This document shows positions 35,504-45,500 of a DNA stretch of 64,000 bases, in pieces (position 1 is the first letter of the stretch; the number at the start of each line of letters is the position of its first letter). The notes under the pieces are model-generated. The model worked only from the letters and a program-made list of their open reading frames with translations. It was not told the origin of the DNA and did no database searches. The stretch covers positions 105,816,560-105,880,559 of the forward strand of contig OZ024902.1 of NCBI GenBank assembly GCA_964017125.1, read 5' to 3'. A program made the translations under genes and the position numbers. The DNA is from Flabesymbios commensalis (taxonomy: Eukaryota > Annelida > Polychaeta > Terebellida > Flabelligeridae).

Positions 35504-36038
35504 CCGGATACCCTTTTAGTTTACTCCATTCTGACCTCAGAGATTATATCTCTGATACCACACGCTCATTTCGCCGCATGCACGCATGGCGATTGACCAA
35601 ATTTTCAGCCGTAAGTGAGCGTTACCACGTGATTTTATAATCATTCCTATAACCACGGAACTATTTTGGTGTTCACTTCGACTCATTACTTATACTTTTT
35701 TCAATATTTAATTTGATCTTAGAGTTTGCTACAGGTAAAGGCTATTTATTCTGTTTAGTAGTGGATAAATTGAACCAGCACAATTCGCATGTCATTCAGT
35801 AATTTATATTTGCCAGTGTTTTGAAGCGGATTGTAAATTCTGTCAGTAAAACGTAAACATGGACCTTCTCACAGCAGCGCGTAGGCAGAAAAAGTAATCC
35901 ATTGAATGTTTTCTATTTCCATGTGAATAGAAACTCATATGTGGCGGAGTAGTGGTGTTTTATATTTGCCATATATATTCAGTTCACTCAAGCGTGTTTA
36001 GAAGCCTACAGTTGTTGGGCTATATCAACAAAACTGCT

Positions 36039-37755
36039 CAAAATGAGCAGTTTCTGTCCAAACATGGCGGGGTTGACCTGAGCGACATCTATGTGTGGAG
36101 AATGAGTTTACTCATCATGTCATTTTTAATTTCACTAAAATAGCATAAATAGCTTTCAAAATTAACTAAATTATTGCAAAATATATTCCACTCCTCTAAA
36201 ACTTTGTTATATGCATTATTTTTATTCATATGTCGCCTGAGATAGGTAATTAAAATTCACAGAAACAGCTGGGACTGTATTCTGTAGGCTAGGAGAATGG
36301 CAGTCAACTCATCCCCCCTACCAACTCATCCCCCATACCAACTCAACCCCAGTTCACACCTGGGTAGACCGACTCATCCCCAGCCCCCCAACAGCTATAA
36401 CCAACTCATCCCCCCCCCCCCCCCGGCCTCAGCTCATGACTATATTGTAGGTTATCTGATCTGTTTTAAAGTTAGACATACGGGCAGCCAGCGATTACTC
36501 ATACTTTTGGAGTGTAATAAAAAACGCATTTATTATTCGAAGCAACATATTTTATTTAAAAAAACATATTATAACATGTAGGCTAGACATAGGCCTATTA
36601 ACATTTAATGAAACAAAATGAGCAGTTTCTGTCCAAACATGGCGGGGTTGACCTGAGCGACATCTATGTGTGGAGAATGAGTTTACTCATCATGTCATTT
36701 TTAATTTCACTAAAATAGCATAAATAGCTTTCAAAATTAACTAAATTATTGCAAAATATATTCCACTCCTCTAAAACTTTGTTATATGCATTATTTTTAT
36801 TCATATGTCGCCTGAGATAGGTAATTAAAATTCACAGAAACAGCTGGGACTGTATTCTGTAGGCTAGGAGAATGGCAGTCAACTCATCCCCCCTACCAAC
36901 TCATCCCCCAGACCAACTCAACCCCAGTTCACACCTGGGTAGACCTACTCATCCCCAGCCCCCCAACAGCTATAACCAACTCATCCCCCCCCCCCGGCCC
37001 CAGCTCATGACTATATTGTAGGTTATCTGATCTGTTTTAAAGTTAGACATACGGGCAGCCAGCGATTACTCATACTTTTGGAGTGTAATAAAAAACGCAT
37101 TTATTATTCGAAGCAACATATTTTATTTAAAAAAACATATTATAACATGTAGGCTAGACATAGGCCTATTAACATTTAATGAAACAAAATGAGCAGTTTC
37201 TGTCCAAACATGGCGGGGTTGACCTGAGCGACATCTATGTGTGGAGAATGAGTTTACTCATCATGTCATTTTTAATTTCACTAAAATAGCATAAATAGCT
37301 TTCAAAATTAACTAAATTATTGCAAAATATATTCCACTCCTCTAAAACTTTGTTATATGCATTATTTTTATTCATATGTCGCCTGAGATAGGTAATTAAA
37401 ATTCACAGAAACAGCTGGGACTGTATTCTGTAGGCTAGGAGAATGGCAGTCAACTCATCCCCCCTACCAACTCATCCCCCATACCAACTCAACCCCAGTT
37501 CACACCTGGGTAGACCGACTCATCCCCAGCCCCCCAACAGCTATAACCAACTCATCCCCCCCCCCCGGCCCCAGCTCATGACTATATTGTAGGCTATCTG
37601 ATCTGTTTTAAAGTTAGACATACGGGCAGCCAGCGATTACTCATACTTTTGGAGTGTAATAAAAAACGCATTCATTATTCGAAGCAATATATTTTATTTA
37701 AAAAAACATATTATAACATGTAGGCTAGACATAGGCCTATTAACATTTAATGAAA
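36039..37755. repeat. Tandem triplication, units of 575, 571 and 571 bp
   Basis: CAAAATGAGCAGTTTCTGTC starts each unit at 36039, 36614 and 37185. The copies are almost identical; the main change is the length of a poly-C run (36411-36424, 36986-36995, 37557-37566) plus a few substitutions. Each unit contains AACTCATCCCC words (for example 36306-36420), including GCAGTCAACTCATCCCC, the same terminal sequence as the right end of element C at 44327. The high identity implies a recent event, and the poly-C run could be a polymorphic site. Confidence 0.97.
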
Positions 37756-37842
37756 CATAGCAGGTCGCATGGCTATAAAACATGAAATATACATAATATA
37801 AAACATATAATTCATTTAAAAACTTTTAGACATAAGCCTATT

Positions 37843-38143
37843 CCCAGCAGGCAATTTTTCTCATGTGACGTCGTTTCAACGTGGATATGAGGTTGAAATC
37901 ACGTTGCGACGTCGGCTAACCTCAATACAACGTCGTATCGACGTCGTATTTCCGATGTCGTTTTAACAAGAAAATATGACATCATTACAACGTCGTATCG
38001 ACGTCAAGCTTGAAACGATGTTGAAATCAGGTTGAAATCACGTTGCAATTGCGTTGAAATCACGTTGAAATTATGACGTTGAAAAAGTTTGCTATTTTTC
38101 AACGTCGTTTCAACGTTGAAACAACGTCGTTGTGCCTGATGGG
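37843..38143. mobile_element. CCCAGCAGGCA-type MITE with ACGTCGTTTCAACGTTG words
   Basis: The left end CCCAGCAGGCA and the reverse complement of the right end, CCCATCAGGCA, form an inverted terminus. ATT flanks both sides (37840-37842, 38144-38146). The interior is dominated by GACGTCG, TCAACGT and GTTGAAATCACGTTG words on both strands and could fold extensively. The terminus is shared with the CAATG-type MITEs in this window. Confidence 0.8.
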
Positions 38144-38199
38144 ATTAACATTAAATTAACAATAGCAGGTCACATGATTATATATGAAATATACATAAA

Positions 38200-39103
38200 T
38201 GAAAGGATCACCTGTCACAAAAAGCTTGTAAATATGATTTTAAGTATTGGTAGCAGTACTGGTGATATTAATCCTAGAAGTGGTAGTAAACTGTACTGGG
38301 CTGTGGCAGTGCCTAAATTACTATACGGGTGTGAGGTGTGGTCAATGAGTGAACAGAGTGTATTAATGATGGAGCAGGCTCATGTATGGGCAGCACGCGC
38401 CCTACAGAGTCTGCCAAATCACAGCTCATGTCTAGCGGTCACTGCTTCACTTGGATGGCTGAGTATTGAGTCACACATTGACATAAAACGGTTATGCTAT
38501 GTACACAGGTTAATTTGTGCTGAACCTCGCTCCATAGCCCGTAAATTGACTGTTCATGTTTTTATGCAAATGTATATAGATAAAGATATTTCTACATATG
38601 AGGGACCCATTGCTGTTTTATATAAAACTTGTAAGAAATATAATCTACTGGATATCGTGTACAATGAATTATTTTTTAGTGCAACTCCCATGTCATCTAC
38701 ACGTTGGAAAAAATGTGTTTATAACTTTGTAAGTCAACATCATATTGCGCGTTGGAATATGTCCCGCATAATGTACACAAGTTTATATTTGTTTAACAAA
38801 TGTGTGAAATCTGTGAACTGTTTATGGATTTGTAAGGTTGCAAAACGTAATCAGGCTTTTTTAAGTAAATGTAAAACTGTTGCTAGGATTTTAATCGGTA
38901 GCGGATGTATCTTTTATAGTTTTTCAGGTGATAATGTCCGACATTTACAAATATGCTCTCTGTGCGATTCTTATGACAGATTAACTGTTGCTCACGCGTT
39001 GTTGAGCTGTGCGAGTCTTGAACCTCTTAGAAGTGTCAGCTGGGCCGCCGCTACTCAGTCTATGCCCGGTCCCCTGGCTGAGTCGTTAGGCTCGCTTTTA
39101 TGA
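38200..39103 (+). pseudogene. LINE ORF2 C-terminal fragment with CCHC finger (open frame)
   Basis: An uninterrupted frame (323 aa from a GTG at 38132; the first residues derive from the adjoining MITE) carries KLYWAVAVPKLLYGCEVWSM and QAHVWAARALQSLP, then ASLGWLSIESHIDIKRLCY. Near residues 275-293 it has a CCHC motif, CSLCDSYDRLTVAHALLSC. LINE proteins commonly have such a thumb region and terminal finger (LYxSxxIPxLxYGxEVW, LGWxSIxxHI, CxxC..HxxxxC). The reverse-transcriptase core is absent; the fragment starts right at the MITE junction. The open frame over about 300 codons suggests a fairly young copy. It is not a host gene. Confidence 0.8.
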
Positions 39104-39226
39104 CAATGAGAAAATGATTATGTTATTGAGCGGATTCTTTGAAATTTTTGAATCTTAGAAATTTTTTACTCCAGCAGCACCTCCTATGTGGAGTATCAGG
39201 CTGGAGGAGAGAAAGGGCTGGTAGAC

Positions 39227-39826
39227 TTAGTCAACCAGCTGACTCTTGAACGCTGCCACAGTTTTTGATTCTATGGCAGCTGCCGGAAGAGAATTCCAAT
39301 CAGGGATAGTTCGATGCCAAAAAGAATTTTGTCCCAGTGTGGTGTTAGCTCTAAGATGTTTATAGGCCTGATTGTGCCCACCACGTGTTCTTCTGTCCGC
39401 TGGGATTAAACGGTCATTGATAGGAATTTCGACTAGCTCATTTAAAATTTTGAACATGCTTACAAGTCTAGAATTTTTACGTCTTGTTTTCAAGTCAGTC
39501 CAGCCCAGGTTCTGAAGGAGAGATGTCACACTGGCTGTTTGTCTATAATTTTGGGTGACAAATCTTGCTGCTGATCTTTGAATTTTTTCTAATTTATCAA
39601 TATCTTTTTGTCTAAAGGGGTCCCAAACTGCTGAAGAGTATTCTAAGGATGATCTGACCAGGGATAAATAGGCAGTCTCCCTTAGTTTAGGGGGACATGC
39701 CTTCAGGTTCCTCCGAAGGAAGCCCAGAGTGGAATTTGCTTTACTTGTAATTCTGTTGATGTGGGCCTCCCATTCCAGGGTCTCGCTAAGGCAAACACCA
39801 AGATATGGTGTTGATGAAACGTTCAT
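39227..39826 (-). CDS. LINE ORF, thumb and C-terminus
   Basis: STPYLGVCLSETLEWEAHIN, SLVRSSLEYSSAVWDPF, LEKIQRSAARFVTQNYR, GHNQAYKHLRANTTLGQNSF and NSLPAAAIESKTVAAFKSQL are the usual C-terminal segments of Jockey/CR1-group proteins, with the WN.LP box followed shortly by the stop. In frame with the reverse-transcriptase part across one stop codon. Confidence 0.9.
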   Translation of the reverse strand: MNVSSTPYLGVCLSETLEWEAHINRITSKANSTLGFLRRNLKACPPKLRETAYLSLVRSSLEYSSAVWDPFRQKDIDKLEKIQRSAARFVTQNYRQTASVTSLLQNLGWTDLKTRRKNSRLVSMFKILNELVEIPINDRLIPADRRTRGGHNQAYKHLRANTTLGQNSFWHRTIPDWNSLPAAAIESKTVAAFKSQLVD

Positions 39827-39868
39827 TAGTGTTTCGCCTTTAAGGGTGTACTCAAATTCCAGGTTTTT

Positions 39869-41101
39869 TTATTTCGACCTGGACACCCTCAGGACCAAGC
39901 ATTCCGAGGGGTTGAAACACATCCCCCATCGATCTGCCCAGTCCTGTAACGCAGATAGGTCTCTCTGCAGCTGCTCCTGATCTGCTCGACATTTTATCGG
40001 GCGATACAGGAGGCAGTCATCTGCAAAGAGGCGAACCTGCGAGGAGACCGTGGAAGGGAGGTCATTAATATAGGTCAAAAAGAGTAGGGGTCCGAGAACA
40101 GTACCCTGGGGCACCCCGGACCTCACGCGAGCTGATTCTGAAGAGCTGCCATCAACTACTACTTTCTGGGTTCTATTGGTCAAAAAATTTTGAATCCAAT
40201 TAAGAGTTGTTCCTCGAATTCCATAGTGGTCAAGTTTGTGCAAGAGGCGTTGGTGGGGGACAACATCAAAGGCCTTACTAAAATCCAAGACAACAACATC
40301 TGTTTGTGTCTTGCTTTCAAAATTTTGAATAAATTCATCAGTTGTAATCAAAAGCTGGCTTTCGCATGAGTGTTTTGATCGAAAGCCATGCTGTACGGGT
40401 GTTAAAATTTTGTTTTCCGAAAAATGGGACATGATTTGTTTACAAATGATGTGTTCGAGTAATTTGGCACAAACACATGTGAGGGATATCGGCCTGTAGT
40501 TTGCCGGAGAGTGCCGATCCCCTTTTTTGAAGACAGGGGCAACATTAGCCTCTACCCAGTCATCTGGTAATTTGCCCGTCTGTAGAGATTGGTCGAAAAT
40601 AATTTTAAGAAAGGGAGATATTTCGTTGGCAGCATTCTTCAGAATCAAGTTCGGGAGCTCGTCCGGTCCGGATGCCTTTCCGCCGTTTAAACCCTCAAGT
40701 AATTTAGTTACGCCTTGAACGGTAATTTTGAATTTAGGCATTTCAGTATTCGGTGGTCCTGGTAATTTAGGTATATTCTTGGTGTCTTCAGAGGTAAAAA
40801 CTGAGCAAAATTAGTTGTTTAGTATTTCGGCCTTACGTCTGCTATCTGAATGCAGCTGGCCGTTTTCCTTCAAGGGAGAGACACCATTTCCATCCTGACG
40901 TTTAGATTTAATATAACGCCAGAGTGGTTTTGAATTTTTTTGTTCTAAAGATTCAGAAAGTTTGTTTTTCAAAAAAGACCACCTGGCAGACCTGGGCACG
41001 CTGGGTCTGCCGTTTACATAATTTATATTTTGCCCAAAGGTCAGCTTTATTCGTACGCTTGGCTTTGCTATATAAAGATGCTTTTTTCCGAATAGATGCA
41101 A
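39869..41101 (-). CDS. LINE ORF, reverse-transcriptase part
   Basis: Continuous frame apart from one stop near 40811. Motifs in order: NGGKASGPDELPNLILKN, VAPVFKKGDRHSPANYRPIS, PVQHGFRSKHSCESQLL, VVVLDFSKAFDVVPHQRLL (motif A), SGVPQGTVLGPLLFLTYIND (motif B), VRLFADDCLLYRPI (motif C, FADD) and WGMCFNPSECLVLRV. FADD with these neighbours is typical of the Jockey/CR1/L2 group. Ends with a stop right after VSRSK, beyond which the frame continues in register. Confidence 0.92.
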
Positions 41102-41627
41102 GGAGTGATTTGGATAGCCAAGGTAGATTTTCCCGAGGGGAAGTCATATTGGTTGGTATAAATTTGTCCAGGCATTGGTTTAGGATGGATTTGAGTTTCA
41201 ACCAATTTTCATTAACAGAACGGCTGGGACTGTTTTCTGAGAAGGAGGTCCAGCAGCTCCTAATTTGTTGCCTGATAGCTTCCCAATTAGCCTTTTTGAA
41301 CTGACGCACTGGGCGGGGTTTTGTACGACGGTAGGGTGGGTCAATATCCAGTTCGGTCACAACAGCACAGTGGTCCAAGATTCCAGGTACGCTATGAGAA
41401 GATTTTATCAAACCGGGTTTATTTGTGATCAGGAGGTCCAAAATATTTTCTTCTCTAGTTGGTTCTTTGTGAATTTGGTCCAAGGCATGCGTATCTAGGC
41501 TTGACAAAAGCAGCTCGCATTGTGATTTGTTTGCTGCTTTAGGATTTACTACTCCATTGTCCCAGTCAATACCAGGCAGGTTGAAATCACCTCCCAGGAC
41601 AATGGTCTGATTTGAATTTTTTGGCAT
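40953..41627 (-). CDS. LINE ORF, endonuclease C-terminal part and linker
   Basis: In the same frame as the preceding segment after a stop. It has TIVLGGDFNLPGIDWDN (catalytic GDFN), ENILDLLITNKPGLI and SVPGILDHCAVVTELD (the histidine motif that ends APE endonucleases). A basic linker (WLSKSLLASIRKKASLYSKA) leads towards the reverse transcriptase. The real frame changes near 41000 (RSARWSFLKNKLSESLEQ in the next frame), so the last residues of this frame are out of register. Confidence 0.88.
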   Translation of the reverse strand: MPKNSNQTIVLGGDFNLPGIDWDNGVVNPKAANKSQCELLLSSLDTHALDQIHKEPTREENILDLLITNKPGLIKSSHSVPGILDHCAVVTELDIDPPYRRTKPRPVRQFKKANWEAIRQQIRSCWTSFSENSPSRSVNENWLKLKSILNQCLDKFIPTNMTSPRENLPWLSKSLLASIRKKASLYSKAKRTNKADLWAKYKLCKRQTQRAQVCQVVFFEKQTF

Positions 41628-41666
41628 GAGGTCTAAAGATTTCGCAAGTTCTTCTGAAGTACTAAT

Positions 41667-42770
41667 TTAGGAGTCAGGAGGTCTATAAAAACACCCGAGG
41701 GTTAAGAATTTTGATCCCGATATCTGAACTTTAGCCCATAAAATTTCACAGTTGGTTTCTAAATCAGGGAGGAGGGTCATGTCATAATGTTTTTTGACAG
41801 CAATAAAGACTCCTCCTCCTCGGGCTTTCGAATTTCGATCTTTACGCAAAACTTGGTATTCAGGAGGGAAAATTTCACTGGTAGTGGTATCCTTGTCAAG
41901 CCAAGATTCAGTGCCGAGGATGCAATCAGGTTGGTAGTAATTTAAAGATGCTAAAAAATTTGCTACTTTCCCCTTTAGGCTTCTGCAATTTATCAATAAA
42001 GTACGCCAGTTTCTTTGACGGTTTTTAGGCCTAAAGGGGGGAATTGGACTACTGTGCTGTGTGGGAGCGAAATCTGAATTCGGTGAATTGACGTTCTCAG
42101 AGCCACTAAAATTTAGATTGTCAAAATTATTAGTGGTTTCAATTTCAAACGAATGGAATAAATTTCGATCAAAATTTGGATGATTGCATCGACAGCATAT
42201 CCACGAGACGTTTGTTGTGGAATATGCCAGGAAGGTGAAAGATCCCATGTCGACACAATCTTTGTGAAACCACACATCACAACTATCACAGCAAATTCCA
42301 CGCTGCTCCCATGTGACCGGGTCTTCGCAATAGCCACATGGGAAGATCGATGACAAATTTAGGCTTCCGGACATGGGAGGACCTGGATTAACTTCAACCT
42401 GGCCAGAAAGTAAAATTAAAAATAAGGCTGAACCAAAATCTAATTTAGGTGGACTGGGCTGACTTGATCCAAGACTAGGACATAGCCTGAAGATAGGTTT
42501 CATCCCACGAAAAATGCGAGAACTGAGAAAAACATGAACATGTATTGCCAGGGGGCCGAAATCAAGTACCGGTGATGTAAAAAGAATATCATGTTCCCTG
42601 TACAAAGTGTAATCATGGAGAAAGGGGATTTCGTGAGGGTAATTTACACCTCTAATGTCCTCTGACTCAATTCGAGTGAGGACTAAACTGGCTGCAAACA
42701 CAACCAGGAAATGTTTCATGACGGCGGTGATGTTTACATATTGAGCCGCCATTTTGTTTTTGGGTGTCAT
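41667..42770 (-). CDS. LINE ORF, N-terminal part: signal-like segment, 2A-like motif, PHD finger, start of endonuclease
   Basis: 367 codons up to the first in-frame stop. Residues 19-35 (KHFLVVFAASLVLTRIE) look like a signal peptide or membrane anchor after MAAQ. Residues 116-131 (LFLILLSGQVEVNPGP) form a 2A-like ribosome-skipping motif; the usual aspartate before VExNPGP is glutamine here. Residues 144-197 form a PHD-type zinc finger (CGYC.. CCDSC.. WFHKDC.. ICCRC). From residue 255 the APE endonuclease begins (LLINCRSLKGK, LGTESWLD, ARGGGVFIAVKK, LGCFYRPP). 2A-like sequences and PHD-like fingers are known at the N-terminus of CR1/L2-group LINEs. The same frame continues beyond the stop. Confidence 0.88.
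   Translation of the reverse strand: MTPKNKMAAQYVNITAVMKHFLVVFAASLVLTRIESEDIRGVNYPHEIPFLHDYTLYREHDILFTSPVLDFGPLAIHVHVFLSSRIFRGMKPIFRLCPSLGSSQPSPPKLDFGSALFLILLSGQVEVNPGPPMSGSLNLSSIFPCGYCEDPVTWEQRGICCDSCDVWFHKDCVDMGSFTFLAYSTTNVSWICCRCNHPNFDRNLFHSFEIETTNNFDNLNFSGSENVNSPNSDFAPTQHSSPIPPFRPKNRQRNWRTLLINCRSLKGKVANFLASLNYYQPDCILGTESWLDKDTTTSEIFPPEYQVLRKDRNSKARGGGVFIAVKKHYDMTLLPDLETNCEILWAKVQISGSKFLTLGCFYRPPDS
42378..42404 (-). other. 2A-like motif GQVEVNPGP in the LINE ORF
   Basis: CAGGTTGAAGTTAATCCAGG encodes QVEVNPG, followed by P. The preceding hydrophobic LFLILLSG matches the upstream context of known 2A sequences. The D-to-Q change at the start of the D(V/I)ExNPGP consensus may weaken skipping. 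Confidence 0.7.
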
Positions 42771-42790
42771 GTGATCACACGGTGCACAGT

Positions 42791-44164
42791 TCGAAATAAG
42801 CCAGCGAAAATCGTATCAATAAAAGACCAGAAATTTACAGCTTTAGGATCGAAAAATAATCTAATTTGTTAATTTATAGCTTCTACGCAGGTTTATTAAT
42901 TTAGATTAAACAAGGGAGCAACGGTCAAGTGGTTCTAAATAGTGAAAAAAAAGGATAAATTTGATGAGTCAACCGGGAGATGTCTGATCTTATCGAGCCT
43001 CGTTTCCACTCATCGATTGAATTGTCCTTACATTACAGAGTGGCAGGTTAGGCCTATATATGAGGCCATTATCACTTTTCTTGCCACAATGTACACCAAG
43101 TTCAAGGCGAATTTAGATCGACTGTGATTTTCCACGAGCTGTTCACAATACCTTGAAATGTCACAGTAATCATACGAACTTGAGCCATTTTGGGATTAGA
43201 GTTGGACCAACCCCGGCCGGCCCAGTGCGTTGGCCCTGTGTTGATCTGATCTTGGGCCAACGTCGTAGACGCTGGACCAGCATTGGATTGACATGGGACC
43301 GACGTATTGTGCCGGCTGGGTGGTTTCAGGCGGTGTACCAGCCTTGTGCCAATTTCGGCTGTACTTTTTCGTTTGTACTTTTATAAACACATGCTGCAAT
43401 GTTTCACCCTCTGTACATAATGTTAATAATGTGCGTATTTGGTAAGTTTTTCAATAGAAGTTCTGACGCATTTATGTAATGTCAAATAAAAAAGAAGATT
43501 TATTAACATTTATAATTAAAATTAGCTACGCAATTAATTACTTATTTATCGGTTATAATACTATGTAGAATTGTATTTGTATTGTCTTTACTGTATACCA
43601 TGTATAACACATGTACTTCAATATGGAGGTGAATAAAGACATATCAGATAGCGTATATCTCTTAGAATATCGGATGTTTTATATTATAAGTAACCTATTG
43701 TCTTTAAGAAATATAAAATATTTATATAAGTGATAATCCCTGAAAACGCTGACTTGTGAAAGCCGTGAGTGTTTGCATGAATGTGTTATATATGCGTCAC
43801 CTGGTATCAGCGCGGATATTTTTTTAGAGCTGTTCACAAAGCAAAGAAGGAGGTGTAAAGGTAGCGTCACTGTTAAAGGGATTTAGGAATTTAGTGCTGG
43901 CAATTGTTCTCATAATCACAGTTTATAAAACACTAGGCCTATACTATTATAGCAGGGGCAGTCTGTGAAGTACAATTAGGTAACAGTGGATCAAACGGTG
44001 AGATAACTAAAACTTAAAGGGTTGACAATAAAAATATCAAGAATTATTGACTATTTATAGCAATAGACTGGCGAAATAAGAACACGAACGTTAAAATTTT
44101 AAAACATATCTTATACATTTAAGTCATCATCATCAAAAATAATCAAATATCATTAAAGACAAGT
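42791..44164. other. Interior of element C right of the LINE; one MITE, no gene
   Basis: Apart from the CCCAGC-type MITE at 43196-43321, the DNA is AT-rich and shows no recognisable frames or motifs. Confidence 0.5.
43196..43321. mobile_element. CCCAGC-type MITE copy
   Basis: The reverse complement of the right end begins CCCAGCCGGCACAATACGTC and contains CAATGCTGGTCCAGCGTCTA and ACGTTGGCCC. It has the same word order as the copies at 21464, 53791 and 59475. Confidence 0.6.
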
Positions 44165-44327
44165 TAATACCAACTCATCCCCAAAGCCTAAGGTGCAACG
44201 CACATGACCAACTCATCCTCAGCCCGTCAACAGCTATAACCAACTCATCCCCAGCCCGTCAACACCTATACCAGCTCATCCCCTGATATACCGGGGGATG
44301 AGTTGGTATAGGGGATGAGTTGACTGC
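44165..44327. repeat. Element C right-end word array
   Basis: ACCAACTCATCCCCA, GACCAACTCATCCTCAGCCC, ATAACCAACTCATCCCCAGC and ACCAGCTCATCCCC read on the plus strand. They are followed by the inverted pair GGGGGATGAGTTGG and GGGGATGAGTTGACTGC at the very end. Confidence 0.85.
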
Positions 44328-45359
44328 ACACCGGCTAGGCCTACCGTTTGCGCAATAGGCCCTGATCGCGTCTAGCTCCAGGAAGATATTTTTCGTGGCT
44401 AATATCCGAAACGACCGACTAAACTTTTTATTGACAATGTGGTGTTGGAAAGTAACTTGGATTAAATAAGAATAACGTTACCAGAACATTTTTTATAATC
44501 TGGGCTCGTCTACATTTACAGATTTGAAATGGTAAATTAATTAGTTAGACCTAGGGCCTAGACCTAGTGTAATAAATAATTACTAAATTAACTTAAAAGG
44601 CGGTCATTCACTGGAAATGGATTGGGCGATAATATGTGAAATTGAGATTTTACAACAGTCTACAAAGTACAAGCAGTTAGATCTACCTGTTTCCGTTGCT
44701 AGATGTATAATATAGACAAGTTGGGAATCTCACATTTTGGACAGTGAGGTGTTGTACCGAATTCCTTCATGGCGGCCAGTAATCATATATCTACCCGGCG
44801 TAGTAGGCGTAGACGTAGTGGTAGCCTAGGCCTAGTTCCTGGCCCGCCGCAAGCGAGGGCCTAGAATCCAATTATAACGAAAGTCAACATTAATTTGCAT
44901 TATACACATACTTCCCCATGAAATGCAGCGCGCAAATCTACGCGCTGGTCATAAACAAACGCCAATTGGGACGCCGTTTTGACAGTAAATAACTGTTGAA
45001 GTAAAAAAATGAGTTGCTTGGAAGCACAGAAGTTAAACGTTGAAAAATCTTGTCTATTTTTTGCGTAATAAGCAGATTGTGAAATGTTGCTTTTGCGTAT
45101 GGATGGACATGTGACCCTAAATTGATCTGGCTTGCCCAGAATGCAATGGGTCACGGATGGGACTAACGTAGTGGCTGCTATCACTGTATGATGAATCATC
45201 AGGGAGTTCGGTGCACAATGAGATGACCGTGAGATTCCGAGCTTTTCTATATCTATCATATCAACGGAAACAAGCAAGCTTTGTCTACAAGTAACCAGGC
45301 AGTGCCAGTGGCCATTCACTAGATGCAGCATACCTACCGAAGCTCATAACGTAAGAGTA
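44328..45359. other. Spacer between elements C and D; no supported gene
   Basis: A 143-codon minus-strand frame (44900-45331) has no recognisable domain, and its codons show no pattern I can defend. Treated as chance. Otherwise unremarkable. Confidence 0.45.
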
Positions 45360-45374
45360 TGTTGGGGTGGTGTG

Positions 45375-45500
45375 CGGTGATCTCGGCCTTTGACGATCTC
45401 GGCCCAGGTGATTTCGGACCGTCTGAGGTGATATTGCCCGTTGATCTCGGACCATCCGAGGTGATCTCTCTCGGTTATCTTTGCCGGTGTCCTGTCCCCG
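45375..45500 (+). repeat. Element D left subterminal array
   Basis: Words GGTGATCTCGG, CGATCTCGGCCCAGGTGAT, TTGATCTCGGACCATCCGAG and GGTGATCTCTCTCGG repeat in one orientation. A further weak cluster (GGAGATTTTGCCCGGTGATT) lies at 45929-45948. Confidence 0.88.

Larger units (their letters stand above)
39105..42790 (-). mobile_element. Nearly full-length CR1/Jockey-group LINE with one long ORF
   Basis: The minus-strand reading frame spans 42770-39227 (about 1180 codons). In order: hydrophobic N-terminus, 2A-like NPGP motif, PHD finger, APE-type endonuclease, reverse transcriptase and a C-terminal thumb ending SKTVAAFKSQLVD. The 3' untranslated part extends to about 39105 with ATTTCTAAGATTCAAAAATT. 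The frame is broken by three in-frame stops (near 41667, 40811 and 39869) and one frameshift near 41000. Otherwise it is intact, so the copy is relatively young. It lies inside element C. The 5' end is placed only approximately, just beyond the first ATG. Confidence 0.9.
36300..44327. mobile_element. Element C: possible 7-8 kb inverted-repeat element built on AACTCATCCCC
   Basis: Left terminal sequence GCAGTCAACTCATCCCCCCT, ACCAACTCATCCCCC begins at 36300 (also at 36875 and 37446 in the repeated units). The reverse complement of the right end (ending 44327) reads GCAGTCAACTCATCCCCTAT, ACCAACTCATCCCCC. AACTCATCCCC words repeat inside both ends. GGCTAGG lies just outside both ends (36287-36293 and 44333-44339) but with unequal spacing, so a target duplication is only possible. 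The interior is two LINEs and a MITE; no transposase was found. Confidence 0.55.

Noticed and set aside
36039-37755. CRISPR-like spacing of repeated AACTCATCCCC words
   Set aside because: Eukaryotic context, no constant spacer length, and the whole 571 bp unit is duplicated; these are transposon-end words and a tandem triplication.
38132-39103. 323-codon plus-strand frame as a host gene
   Set aside because: Its motifs (LYWAVAVPKLLYGCEVW, LGWLSIESHI, CCHC finger) are those of LINE ORF2 C-termini, and its first codons belong to an adjacent MITE.
44900-45331. 143-codon minus-strand open frame
   Set aside because: No recognisable domain, no neighbouring exon signals tied to it, and it ends next to the target duplication of element D. 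Length alone is not enough in this much sequence.
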